NCBI GenBank assembly: GCA_914767715.1
Contig: OU612075.1
Span: forward strand, 19,964,001 to 20,028,000
Length of the DNA: 64,000 bases
Origin: Membranipora membranacea
Taxonomy: Eukaryota > Bryozoa > Gymnolaemata > Cheilostomatida > Membraniporidae
Direction: 5' to 3'
Every line of letters starts with the position of its first letter. Within the stretch, counting starts at the first letter, position 1. Position numbers and translations under genes: made by a program. This document shows, piece by piece, positions 28,101 through 37,451 of this stretch. Under the pieces are notes generated by a model, which ran no database searches, was not told the DNA's origin, and worked only from the letters and a program-made list of their open reading frames with translations.

Positions 28101-31100
28101 TTTTCAAATTAACAGTAATGTGCCAGTGAGAACCTTTGTTGTCTCGCTCGGCCAACAGTAATAACAAGGACTTTACTAACCCACATGGGATGCTTCTAAG
28201 CCTGGACCTCTACAATATTGTGGCCAGGACACTGGGTCCAAGCACGCTGTAGCCAGATGTGGGTTATGTGTACTGACATCACAAAGCGCCCTACCGAACA
28301 CGGCTTCTCAGAATATACCTGTGGCCAATAGACGCAGCTGGCTTTGTTTATTGGAAGGTCATGTATTAGTGAGCCATAGCATAATAAAAATCTATTCCAT
28401 TGTTATGGTCGAACAATACAAGGTGGTCTCCATGGAATCACTGCAAGCTCAATTTGTAAGATAGCTGTCACATTTGGTGTATTAACTGCTTTGGTCATGT
28501 AGCTGAAGTACAACCCATTCCCTTGCAATTTTTATGCCTGTCGTGACCAGAATACGGGTACATACCTTCAATTTTTCATTATTATCACAATTGTGAAAAT
28601 GTATGACCTTTTTATGCTTAGCTACTACCATGGTGATTAATAATAATAATGACTGGAATTGGGATGTCTCTTCACCACCTTGTGTGATATATAACCAAAG
28701 ATTTTGCTGAGTAATAATTTTTCCGCTATATCCGTGTTTAGCTAAACCCTCAGCGGGAAGCGGAAATTTGGCTCTCAAGGCTAACCTAATTATTAAGGAC
28801 AAGTTCTCATCATGTTTGCTTTGTACGTGAATATGTGGGCGTATATCTCAGCCTCATGTCCTGGTAAGATTAGTGAATGAGTCACTGGATCTTAATTCAA
28901 ATAGGGCATCACTGGAATACAAATTTATGCCATTATATTTTGAACAAAAATGTTTCAATTGCTTCTACTGTGTCTCTAGATTGACTACTCTTCTACCGCC
29001 TTATTCTCGAATCCAAACTTTATTGAATTTTGTAGAATACATTAGCCAATGGATTCTCATCTTGCAATCCCAAAGTGACAATCAAGAGAAAGCCAAAGTT
29101 ACAGTCAGCCCTGACGCGGCTCTGGTTAGAGTTATATCTAAATCTTTCCTACTCTACAGAAGGCCAGAAACTCATCCTGGATGTTCCAGGTACGTATAAG
29201 CTAGCCTGGAATGATGAATGTATACGAGTATCCCACAATGCAATTTTGTTCAATTCCAAGTAAGATCAGGTCATTATAACATATTATTAGGTTTGACCTT
29301 GTATTAATGGGAAATTTAGGATTCTGTTGCATTGTGGGAAGGCTGTCTACATACACTATAGAATCAAGGGCTTGTGCTACCAACAGCATCACCAGCATTA
29401 AAATATAAAATGGTTTGCAATCTATACATTGTTTCCCAATAACAATATCTATGAAATGTATATAGAGAACACAGCCCAAGAACAACCATGAACAGCTATA
29501 CTCAATATTTCATGTTCTCCCATAAGCTAAGATTGAACATCAAATACTTAGCAGCTGCAACAAATTGCTTAACTTTCGTACTGCAGTGAAGGGAGGAATG
29601 CAAAAAGACCCAGTTCGATACTGCTAGCTGACTTTACTGCATATAGATTGTCACTTCATTTTCCGTTTTTCTTTCCTCTGTACTACACAGATAGCCTAGG
29701 TATCCTCGTCGAACATCTTGATACAGATATAGGGAACGTGAAGGAACTCACCCTCATCATACTCTACAATCTGTGTGTGGGATGTCGCAGTAAAATACTC
29801 AGTAATGGTTAGTATACTGTTAGGTTTCAAATGATACATGCAACTAAGGCCCTTGTTTTGTGGAATATTACACTGTTTACGCTCAAACTGATCACGTGAT
29901 ATGCTAATGCATGTTTATCTCTGATCGATAGAGAGTGAAATAATTCGCTTAGCTTGAGTACCATCACAAGGAATTCAGTGTGACGACCCGAGTTGAATTT
30001 TACTAAATACATTGACGGGTACATGTTAGGTACTAGTACTAAATTGACTCTAACGATCAGAGATACACATGACATTAATGTAGTCATGATACCAGTGTAA
30101 ATTACACTGCTCAGTACCCCTTCAAGGACTCACAGCATACCTATTAGTGGTTACAGAGATACAGTGGACACATATCAACCTTTGTTTAACCTTGGAAATG
30201 GTTAATAGAACTCTCATAAGTGATGGCAAGGGTACAAAGAACTCATGTTGACCGCTGTTTGACCTTAGAAATGATTTACGGTGTTATGGTTAAATATGAT
30301 GATGTCACCAGATGTTCTTTATCTCTTGTCTTTAGACATAACAAGATAGTAAATGAAATATCATGAAATCATCACATTTAGCCTATTTCCATCAACGGAT
30401 AAGAAACCTTATTTCAAGACCAGATGAGGTCAAACAATCTGATTATCTCGAAAAGTAATAATGGGAACGAAGCCAAACTTGGCGTGTGATCTCTTTAATT
30501 GAGTGGCGGCAATACCATATAAAATATGGTTAGATTGTCGTGTATTCTTATAAATCTATTATTTTTCAGATTAAGTTTTTTTAACATCCACATCAGTGTC
30601 GACTGGAAGGTTATTATCTCAATTCATTTTGATATGCCAGATTTTAGATTAATCTTCAACCAAATATATTGGTTAAATTCTCACTAAAAGACAAAATATA
30701 AGAAGCTTGACATTATGTGAAATGATTTGAGCGCATAATTTACCCGCTTGAAATGTGTGATTAACGTAGTAGATGTAATTGAATCCCTGTTAAGTACAGA
30801 AGTGGATAGCTACTGTGTAGCTTGATCTCGTTTTGATCCTGAAGTTCGAGGTCATAGTTTTCTCCAGTTACCACGCCTCAAAAGCATGTACAAAAAGTAG
30901 GACATTCATGTGTCCTCGTGCCTGATCATCTCATGCCGGATCTAACCATGGGCTAAAATTTATTATTGGGCTGTTCCTGGATTCCAGACAACTGATCGCC
31001 GACTTAGCTGGATACTTGGTCAGTCATGGGTTGAAAAGAATTAAAAACTATTAATTAATAATTATTGATACTATTTTTAATCACAGTTATACCAGCCTTG

Positions 31101-33913
31101 TCATGTAGCTGCGTGACAAGTCTGCAGTGACTCACAATGACACAAAGTAAATCGGAGCCGGATTTTTTTCCATATATTACCTCGGTCACGCTGATGATCT
31201 GTTATTTGACCATTTGCTTTTTAATTCTGGGATGAAATATTTGCCACATACGTAGATGCAGTGTGTTGCTAAATCGGTTGATTATTTTCACCTGAACCGA
31301 TTCTTGGACAGCTGAGGAGTTTGATGCGATCGTAATATAAAACATACTGTGTTGCATAAAAAATATATCTATTCCAGGACTTAGTATTGCGACTTCTCAA
31401 GAACTCCATTTATGACAAAATGATGAAAAATTGATTCAATTACTTTCCACTTAACCTACAGGATGAAAATATCTAATGCATTAAACTTGACAACCTTGCT
31501 GAGACTCGTTGAATTGACAGGTTTGGTTATATAATATATCTAAAATTACTGTGAAAAACCTAGCATTGAAAAATTGTCCAGAATTTACTGATTAGCTTAA
31601 CTGATATTGAGCTAAATTTCAAACAGTGGAATATCAAATCTAATACGATAAGAAAAATTTTCATCCGGTATTGTACACAATCCAAAACTAATTTGCGTTT
31701 TCAGCCACGATTTGCCCTTCAACTCACAATGTATTCATCATACATATGCTATCCCTTATTGTTCTGCAGAACATCCATTTAAATTTTGCTGCTCTATTGG
31801 ACCGTTTGTTATGATTCATAAACGTGCCGTCTGCGAGACATATTCATAAAAATTGAGAGTAGATTAATTTCTGGAGTATTTTAGTTTTAAGTTGTATTGT
31901 GCCAAATGTACTTTTACAAACAGACACAGACATGTACTTTTATCGCCGACAAATTCTGAGGAAACTCTATATTAATCTTGCAGATTGCGTTCCGCTCTCA
32001 GCTCTAAAGATACTAGAAGACAGAAATAGTAACACCAATCTGATGGACTACGCTGCGTCGATTCTACAGGCAATCATACACGATAATATGAAGGTGAGAA
32101 ACAGCTGTACTGTTCACAGTTACAGTACAGTTTTTTTATATTTCTCTTTGGTATTCCCTACTCATGTGACAGCATAAACGCTCAATCTCGCAGCATCATG
32201 TTTGTGAAAAAATAAACCAACCAACACAAGTTTGTAAAAATCAGATATGGCTGAAAGTTGACTTCAGGGTTTTAAACTTTGAATTCTCCCACAGAGCCTG
32301 CTTACATCTGGTACAGCAGCAACTCTGATATTCTAATGTAATGTCCATAAACATATAAATATTATAAACATATTTATATGTTTATGGTAATGTCTAAACG
32401 TTGGAAAAGATTTGAACATATTCCCATTAAAGTTTTGATGAACAAAAAAAATGATGCTATGTGACATCGTTGATGATATGGGTTGACTGGTTAGTTATGA
32501 GGAGCACCTGGCTCATCCACAAGGCCATCCTCCATGATCCATACTAGTCTAAACATAAACTGCCCATAATCTTGTGCCAGCTTGTTTTACAAAATTGTGC
32601 CCAGATGTATTTTACAATGTTTTGCTACATGGTTTTTATTTTGTTGCATAAAACACTGATGCAATCATAACACAGTCAATTACTGGCCATTGGTCCTGTA
32701 AGATTAAAGATGAAGTGTAATTCAGATCCAGTATTAATTTTAGACACTTGGTAGTCTATCTACAGGGATTTACTTGTGCGGGGAGTAATAATTTTTTTAT
32801 GAGACTTACTATTACCAATTTGCTATGCTCAAAAATTAAATCCTAAAAACTTTTGACATCACGGTAATTACACGGAGCATAGCCTGTCTTGTCAAGACAG
32901 GCTACATTGAGCCATATTTAATAGCGTAAATCATGATGATTAATGATCTATTGATTTATAATTCACTAGAAAATCAATATTTGCAGTGCACCTGCTGTGG
33001 CACACATTGTGACCCTGTCATTTAACTATAAACTGAACTCAAAATTGTTGTATTCCTACAATTTTTCATATCTAATTTTCTTTTTAAAAAAGAAAATAAG
33101 ATTTCAAAAATCCATCAGCAAAGTCAAATATAGTTGAGGAATGTGTAGCTATATGGCTCTAGATGCCATACTGTTTTTAGGCCTAAGAAAGCGAGGACAG
33201 AGAAGAGGAATAGCAGTTTTTTTACATTTTATATGAATTATTATAACTCTTGGACACAAATTTTAGTTTTTTAAATGCTGTAAACATTCAAGTACTATCA
33301 TTTCAAAGGATAATTAAGATGAACATGAACTGAACTCCCTCTTTAATCTCTTTTGGTTAAATTAGCCGTCGGCAATGTCTATGACCGCAGGAGGTGATTT
33401 ATTTGATGGGTCATTGCACTGTGATTAATTGTTTGCTCCGATTATTAACTGTGCAGATCTAGTTGTGATGCATAAGCTTAGATCCAGGTTGGGAATGTGT
33501 GCTTTTGCTTTCTATTTAGTGTTTGCTGGTAAAGATTGTATTGTATCAAATAGATTGCACTCCACTTAATTCAAACCTCTGCTGTCCCATCTAAGCAGTA
33601 TGACATTGAAATGTGTTGAAATTTGGTTAACCGGACCTGTCCAGTGTCCTTTGACTGAATTTATCGGAGTTCTGAATTGTTATGTCCGAAATAAAAGGAT
33701 TACACTGAACATTTCTGATTAGATAATGATGCAGCCTTGTTCTATTCACAGGGTAAGGCACTGATCAAAAGTCTTACTATCCCCGAGCGGCTAGACGAGC
33801 TGCTCTGTGCACAACAGCAGGAATATGTGAGACACAAGAAAGGAAACTCGACGCCTGTAAACTCAACTGTTTTAGAATCTCTTAAATCCCTTCTGGTGAT
33901 GATAAAAGAATAG
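4121..33913 (+). CDS. RTTN: Rotatin, complete 42-exon gene
   Basis: Rotatin is a large armadillo-like centriolar protein needed for centriole assembly and elongation and for cilia. The spliced frame gives 2142 codons plus stop; human rotatin is about 2226 residues. Matches to vertebrate rotatin as I recall it include the RTTN N-terminal domain (EEVRVRALENIINKL, about residues 18-32), FPAEIFLQRP (about 260), SRPSVVGL (about 365), YMGKGV (about 1323) and LDWLRSLW near 1370. Exons: 4121-4163, 5040-5227, 5549-5792, 6216-6359, 6759-6840, 7201-7315, 7731-7881, 8162-8315, 8563-8730, 9145-9250, 9821-10012, 10299-10520, 10785-10897, 11460-11586, 12022-12138, 12533-12649, 12896-13048, 13438-13561, 14081-14203, 14590-14675, 15157-15280, 15690-15822, 16236-16424, 16966-17184, 17850-18059, 18440-18640, 18981-19056, 19314-19532, 20039-20254, 20661-20799, 21317-21467, 21964-22184, 22662-22793, 23166-23303, 23718-23891, 24553-24647, 25088-25292, 25723-25937, 29036-29189, 29691-29807, 31924-32093, 33752-33913. 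All junctions are GT-AG and in phase. Least certain is the donor after 6359: an alternative at 6356 breaks the frame. Confidence 0.96.
5841..5972 (-). mobile_element. tRNA-derived SINE, body only, RTTN intron 3
   Basis: The stretch around GTGCCTTAAGGGC and GGTCGGAGCACACCTGGG matches the body of the full SINE at 9538-9765, in the same orientation. It ends near GGGGACTGCAGTGG, without a recognisable tRNA-like head, so it is truncated at its 5' (tRNA) end. Confidence 0.65.
9538..9765 (-). mobile_element. tRNA-derived SINE, best copy, RTTN intron 10
   Basis: Read on the minus strand, 9765 down to 9694 is a tRNA-like head: GGAGGTAGCTCAGTTGG (A box) followed by GGTTCGAATCCC (B box), with a CTTTAAC loop between. 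It is followed by a body containing CTGCAGTCTACTGACTAC, CAGGTGTGCTCCGACCTGCC and GCCCTTAAGGCAC. This head-body order is that of a tRNA-derived SINE carrying an internal RNA polymerase III promoter. At least six other copies lie in the window (5841, 13118, 36705, 52395, 60475, 61757), so it is a dispersed family rather than a tRNA gene. Confidence 0.85.
11086..11189. repeat. GTAA-rich simple repeat with 34-bp tandem duplication, RTTN intron 13
   Basis: GTAAGTAAGTAAG-type simple sequence passes into two tandem copies (11124-11155 and 11158-11189) of a unit containing AAGTAAGACATTGTAAG and GATTACTGAGC. The copies differ at about two positions, so the duplication is fairly recent. It lies wholly in an intron. 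Confidence 0.8.
12178..12220. repeat. 43-bp AT-rich palindrome, RTTN intron 15
   Basis: AAAAATTCAATATA is followed, after 15 AT-rich bases, by its exact reverse complement TATATTGAATTTTT. It starts 40 bases after the exon end at 12138. It could be a fold-back mini-element or simply a product of AT-rich sequence; no target duplication is clear. Confidence 0.75.
13118..13258 (-). mobile_element. Degraded SINE copy, RTTN intron 17
   Basis: AGGCAAGGCCGCT, CAAGTTACTCTAAGT and ACCTGGGTACACGTTA align in order with the SINE body at 9580-9680, but with many substitutions. No intact B box remains. It is an old copy of the same family. Confidence 0.5.
15557..15702 (+). other. Duplicated 3' splice site before RTTN exon 22
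   Basis: The 22 bases spanning the acceptor of exon 22 (15681-15702: pyrimidine tract, CAG, then the first bases of the exon) occur a second time, without mismatch, at 15557-15578. If the upstream copy were used, the frame would read GT TGT TGG ATG TAG and stop at once. The downstream copy is the one that continues into rotatin-like sequence. Confidence 0.8.
21153..21200. mobile_element. 48-bp palindromic mini-element, CATAGACTTAA family, RTTN intron 30
   Basis: CATAGACTTAA opens and TTAAGTCTATG closes a near-palindrome centred on AATAATTATT. It is flanked by GCCAAACC (21145-21152) and GTCAAACC (21201-21208), a target duplication matching at 7 of 8 bases. It is internally deleted to little more than its two ends, and these ends match the 400-bp element at 43519. 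Confidence 0.75.
24780..24824. repeat. Hairpin with 13-bp perfect arms, RTTN intron 36
   Basis: TCCACAGCCAACC (24780-24792) is followed, after a 19-base loop, by its exact complement GGTTGGCTGTGGA (24812-24824). Its function is unknown; it is intronic. Confidence 0.75.
26270..26773. mobile_element. Foldback element, about 200-bp inverted repeats
   Basis: The left arm from AATAGACAGTTTTCTGAGCTC (26270) runs through GGAGTTGTCCTCTCTCCAG, ATCTTGAAAACCGC and AATCTGCACCATTG. The right arm carries the complements of the same blocks in reverse order: CAATGGTGCAGATT, GCGGTTTTCAAGAT, CTGGAGAGAGGACAACTCC and GAGCTCAGAAAACTGTC, ending at 26773. The arms are about 200 bp with scattered mismatches, around a loop of roughly 100 bp. 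Such foldback structures are typical of MITEs. No clear target duplication was found, so the exact ends are approximate. Confidence 0.85.
27235..27962. mobile_element. hAT-type MITE with 8-bp target duplication
   Basis: The element begins TAGTGATGGC and ends GCCATCACTA, apart from two internal spacing differences a 10-bp terminal inverted repeat. It is flanked by a perfect 8-bp duplication CCTACCGC (27227-27234 and 27963-27970). A 12-bp subterminal block (CGAGACGGGACA on the left, its complement TGTCCCGTCTCG-like on the right) and further GTCTCGTCCCG motifs repeat near both ends, as expected for transposase-binding sites. An 8-bp duplication with TAGTG-type ends is the hAT pattern. It is 728 bp with no transposase ORF, so it is non-autonomous. 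Confidence 0.88.
27507..27577 (-). mobile_element. tRNA-like SINE head inside the hAT-type MITE
   Basis: On the minus strand, GTGGTGTTGTAATGGTTGAG (A-box-like), GGACTGCTGATCACAAGG (anticodon-arm-like) and GTTCGAATCTG (B box) follow in tRNA order. The putative acceptor stem does not pair well, so this is a tRNA-derived SINE head rather than a working tRNA. It differs from the SINE at 9538. Confidence 0.55.
29808..31923. other. RTTN intron 40, 2.1 kb
   Basis: No coding sequence is recognised. It holds a diverged repeat at about 30150-30480 whose second copy lies at about 35585-35845, 3' of the gene; both share TTTGACCTT..GAAAT.. and TCTCGAAAAGTAAT..GAAGCC blocks. The rest is plain AT-rich sequence. 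Confidence 0.5.
32346..32386. mobile_element. 41-bp perfect palindrome with 8-bp target duplication, RTTN intron 41
   Basis: CATAAACATATAAATA and its exact complement TATTTATATGTTTATG enclose nine bases. The unit is flanked by a perfect 8-bp repeat GTAATGTC (32338-32345 and 32387-32394). It shares the CATA...TATG ends and 8-bp duplication with the elements at 21153 and 43519, so it is probably a related, minimally sized insertion. Confidence 0.8.
32880..32904. repeat. 25-bp palindrome, RTTN intron 41
   Basis: TAGCCTGTCTTG and CAAGACAGGCTA are exact complements around a single T. A diverged relative, with TAGCCTTTCTTGACA and TGTCAATACAGGCTA, occurs at 21477-21511 in RTTN intron 31. Confidence 0.8.
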
Positions 33914-35704
33914 AGAAAATCAGACAGGTTCACACGGACTGACAATCATAAGTTTATAATATTGGAGCCAATCGAAATCCTGCTCCTGTAAAGAATGGCT
34001 CTTTAGCTGTGGATTTGTGTCCCACAATGCATTTTTCATCAGGAATTTCCAATTGGCCAATGGCAGTAATCGTATTTTTTTAAATTTAGAAAATGTTTTT
34101 TTTAGCTTTGTGTTTGTGTCCCATGTGATGTATAATAGTTGTCTGTGCAATCGCCCTTGTCCCCTCTTGGGGATGTCGGTGTATGGAAAAGTATATTATA
34201 TCGGTCACATCAGACTGTGTTCCATGTCATGATCTGGAAACTTAATGTAATGATGACTCTGTTGGCTATAACAGGATAAATATGTCTGTTCCAGGTGTTG
34301 GTTGTCTGCGGTCAGATTTATCGGCCGCAATAAGAGGCTACGACTGTTTTGTACATGAATGTATGTGTAATCATTTTTATACTTATTTACTTGCGAGTGT
34401 GAAATACTTGAGTTTTATCATAATGGTTGAAGATTTGCAAATAGATCAGCCCTGAAATTCTGTTAGAAAGTTTTTAAATAGCGAGTGAAAACCATTATCT
34501 TTGATATCAATATAAAATCATCAATTATCTTGTGTTTTTGATTTAAATCCTGTCCGCATTGTTGTAATGTTTCATGTATGTTTCTTTTATCTCTACCAAA
34601 TGAGGAGTAGAATCATAGATAAAAAATAAAAGCGATAAAAAAAACCTGTTGCAACGACCTGTTCATCCCTTTGTAACCAAAAAGAACTGGTCAACTATAG
34701 AAATTTTTATGACAACAATAGGTATGTGCAATGACAGTAAATCGCTCAAGGCAGTGTACTCTCAGAATTGGTTTGAATTATGTGATCCTTGATACGTGAT
34801 AATTTAATGGTGATTGTGAATAAATGCTGTGTTCGTGCTAGCCAGCTCATATCAGCTACAGTATGAAGTAAATCTTTGCTTATTAATTTCTCTTTATATA
34901 CACTATTTTATTATCAGTCCAAATATTATCTCGCTAATTTATTGCGCTCAGGGTATTCCTAGAGGGTAGGCGCTTATCTCAAATCTATTATCATCATTTT
35001 GCCAATATATTAGTCCCTAGATACGGTAAGGTAAGGTAAGGTTAGCGTGGTAGCGTAAATCAATGATGGGCACCGCCAATGATTAAACATCGGTACTAGT
35101 CAATATTTTGTACTATGTGCAAGGATGGCAATCAAGATAATCCATATATCAAATAAAATAAATAGCTCATGGTTCTGAGCAATAAGGAATAATTTTCAAA
35201 CCCAGTCAATTTTTAGAAATTTTAACTTTGAAATTAATAACTAAAACGGCCAGAGAAGAGTGATCAACAAGTGATTGTAAAAACTGTGACTGTCAATGGG
35301 TGTGCCGTTATGTTATGAAGTTAATCCCATCAACAAGTGACCTTAACTATGAATATTTTTAGGGAGAGAATTAAACTTTGTCCGAGATTTCAAAAAAAAA
35401 CATTTATTGGTAAGGGAGGGCGCATAAATACCCGCTAGAATGGTATATGGTGGCGTGCTCACCAATTTTTTTTATATGGACCACTAGTATTCGTATATTG
35501 TGGAATATTAATTTTGACTGCTCACTCAGCTCTCTGCACCTGTGTCTCGCAGCATTCCAATCAGAGCTTGCAGAGATGACCATTGATTGACCTTGGAATT
35601 TGTTAACTTTTGTCTTATGGCTAAATAAGACTTTGTCACAAGATGTCTCCTTTCTAAAATAAGCGATTTAGTAACTGCCAGTCCATCGTAACATCATATT
35701 CACC

Positions 35705-35755
35705 CTTTCTCCATCAATGGACATTGAAACTTTCAATGTCAATTGATGGAGAAAG
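35705..35755. repeat. Near-perfect cruciform, 25-bp arms
   Basis: CTTTCTCCATCAATGGACAT and its continuation to 35729 are mirrored by the right half ending GACATT... as ATTGATGGAGAAAG at 35755, with one mismatch and almost no loop. It lies within the repeat copy at about 35585-35845 that resembles 30150-30480. Confidence 0.8.
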
Positions 35756-35936
35756 CTTGTCAAGGTCAAATGAGTTAAGGCAGGTCAAACTTCTAGTTGG
35801 AAATATCTCAAAAACTAATAAATGGAATGAAGCCATAGGTGTATGTTGTGGGTACAAATGGGAGGTTGAGGATGTACCTGTACCTGCTGGGGATAGTATC
35901 CACAGATTATACGTTTATTATTATGACCTTGAAACG

Positions 35937-36483
35937 GGTAACTGTAAATTGCTGAACAGGCTGAACAGCTGAACAGAATTTCTCAGACTACTATTTGTTT
36001 GATTCTTTACATGATTTGCTAATTTTGCATAAGCATGGACAATTCTTTATATTCTTCTCATTAAATTATTTATTTTAAGTTTGCATTCACCTTGGTTTCT
36101 TTCAATTTTATTCAGTAAGTTTTTGCGGCATTACACTACTAGTGAATGGATGGAAAAAACCCCCCCCCCCCCTCCCCTACAAACAAAGTTCGTTAAGACT
36201 GGCTAGATGGAAGGTTGAGCTGGATAATGTTTCTGGTATCCAGTTTCCAGAACACCATCAGATTTTGTCAGATTTGACACATTAATTGCTTCATTTGCTT
36301 GCCCTTAATTGGTTTTATTAGGTGCCAACAGGAACTTAGTGACTCATCAAATCATTTGGTAAGGAGGAATGTGTTTGAGAAGTGATAGTCAGCCAGAAAA
36401 ATGATTACAAATAATAATTTTAGTCTGAGTAATTCTGTTCAGCTGTTCAGTCCGTTCAGCCTGTTCAGCAACTTACAGTTACC
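35937..36483. repeat. Long inverted repeat with GCTGAACAG minisatellite arms
   Basis: The left arm, 35937-35990, begins GGTAACTGTAA and contains GCTGAACAGGCTGAACAGCTG. The right arm, 36421-36483, is its reverse complement, ending TTACAGTTACC, with one extra nine-base repeat unit. The arms are separated by about 430 bp with no ORF of note. This may be a non-autonomous transposon or a foldback repeat. Confidence 0.75.
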
Positions 36484-36704
36484 GCCTTGAAACCTTAATT
36501 TAATAGCTGATTTGCAGCAGTCATCGCACACCATTCATACTTAATACCAAATGTAGGCAAAAAAATAAAACATGAGGTAATTTTAATATTCGATTGCCAG
36601 GGAACTGAAAATAACAAACTACATTTTGCAACAGTCGAGCTTGAGCGGGATTTATAAAAAAAATGGTTGATTGAGATCGAGTTGTCATATCACACGAAAT
36701 AGGA

Positions 36705-36860
36705 GTTGTCTTAGGGGCTTGGCCGCAATATCTGCACCAAGATACTCTCTGTTTGCAGTCAGGGCGAAGCAAACCAAACCCCATTAGTCAACGGACTACC
36801 GTGGAATTCGAACTAGCGTGTTCAATTTTTGCACTCTAACCAACTGAGTCACCTTGCGGT
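36705..36860 (-). mobile_element. tRNA-derived SINE copy
   Basis: GGGGCTTGGCCGCAATATC, CTCTGTTTGCAGTCAGGGC, CCATTAGTCAACGGACT and then GGAATTCGAACTAGC and CTAACCAACTGAGTCACC (B and A boxes, minus strand) align in order with the SINE at 9538-9765. The B box is mutated. Confidence 0.75.
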
Positions 36861-37451
36861 TTTGTTCTGAGTTCTCAAATAGTTACTGACATTAGAATAA
36901 GACTTGAGTTACTCCTGTATCCTGAATCATCACAGCCACCATGTCATAACTTTGATATATTCAAGGATTAAACATGACTGATCCTGGTATATACCAGAGA
37001 TTAACTCATTATCTGACGTGACTGGTAGGCTTCATCCCTACAGTGTCATACTTAAGCGCTTAGTAGGCCTCCTCTGACATCACTCACAGCCCATTGACCT
37101 TAAAATGGCTTCCCGAATGGCCTCCAGAACTCATCATATTTGCAATAAGGAAGCCCTAGGCAGAAAGCTATACATTTTTCTATGAAAAGTTGATTAAGAA
37201 ATGATTACCGATGGCTTTTCTTCGTTCGATTCTGGCTTTGTCCCTGATACGGTTAACTAATCCTTGGTATCTTGGCTTTCGAGTTTCCATAATCACTTGT
37301 TGATTGTTTTACTTGAGTGAGTGAAAGAGCATTTGAAAGGCCGTAGAGGGCCTACTTACAGTGTGGCGATCAACTAGTTGTATTTATTAACCATCAATCA
37401 TTAAAATGGTAAACCCCAAATTATTGGCGGACATTTCTACGGCCCTCTCCG

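Larger units (their letters stand above)
25938..29035. other. RTTN intron 38, 3.1 kb, transposon-rich
   Basis: The largest rotatin intron separates the exon ending in the ICK codons from the one beginning AATACATTAGCC. It contains the foldback at 26270-26773 and the hAT-type MITE at 27235-27962, which together account for about 1.2 kb. The remainder holds no convincing coding sequence. Confidence 0.8.
33914..37451. other. Intergenic region between rotatin and the zinc-finger gene
   Basis: The rotatin 3' UTR should begin here; AATAAA at 34625-34630 and 34819-34824 are candidate polyadenylation signals. The region also holds an AAGGT-type simple repeat near 35028-35047, the hairpin at 35705, the inverted repeat at 35937-36483, a C-run near 36158-36171 and a SINE at 36705. 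No convincing gene is seen. Confidence 0.5.

Noticed and set aside
28482-28802. 106-codon minus ORF in RTTN intron 38
   Set aside because: No conserved feature; it lies in an intron next to transposons.
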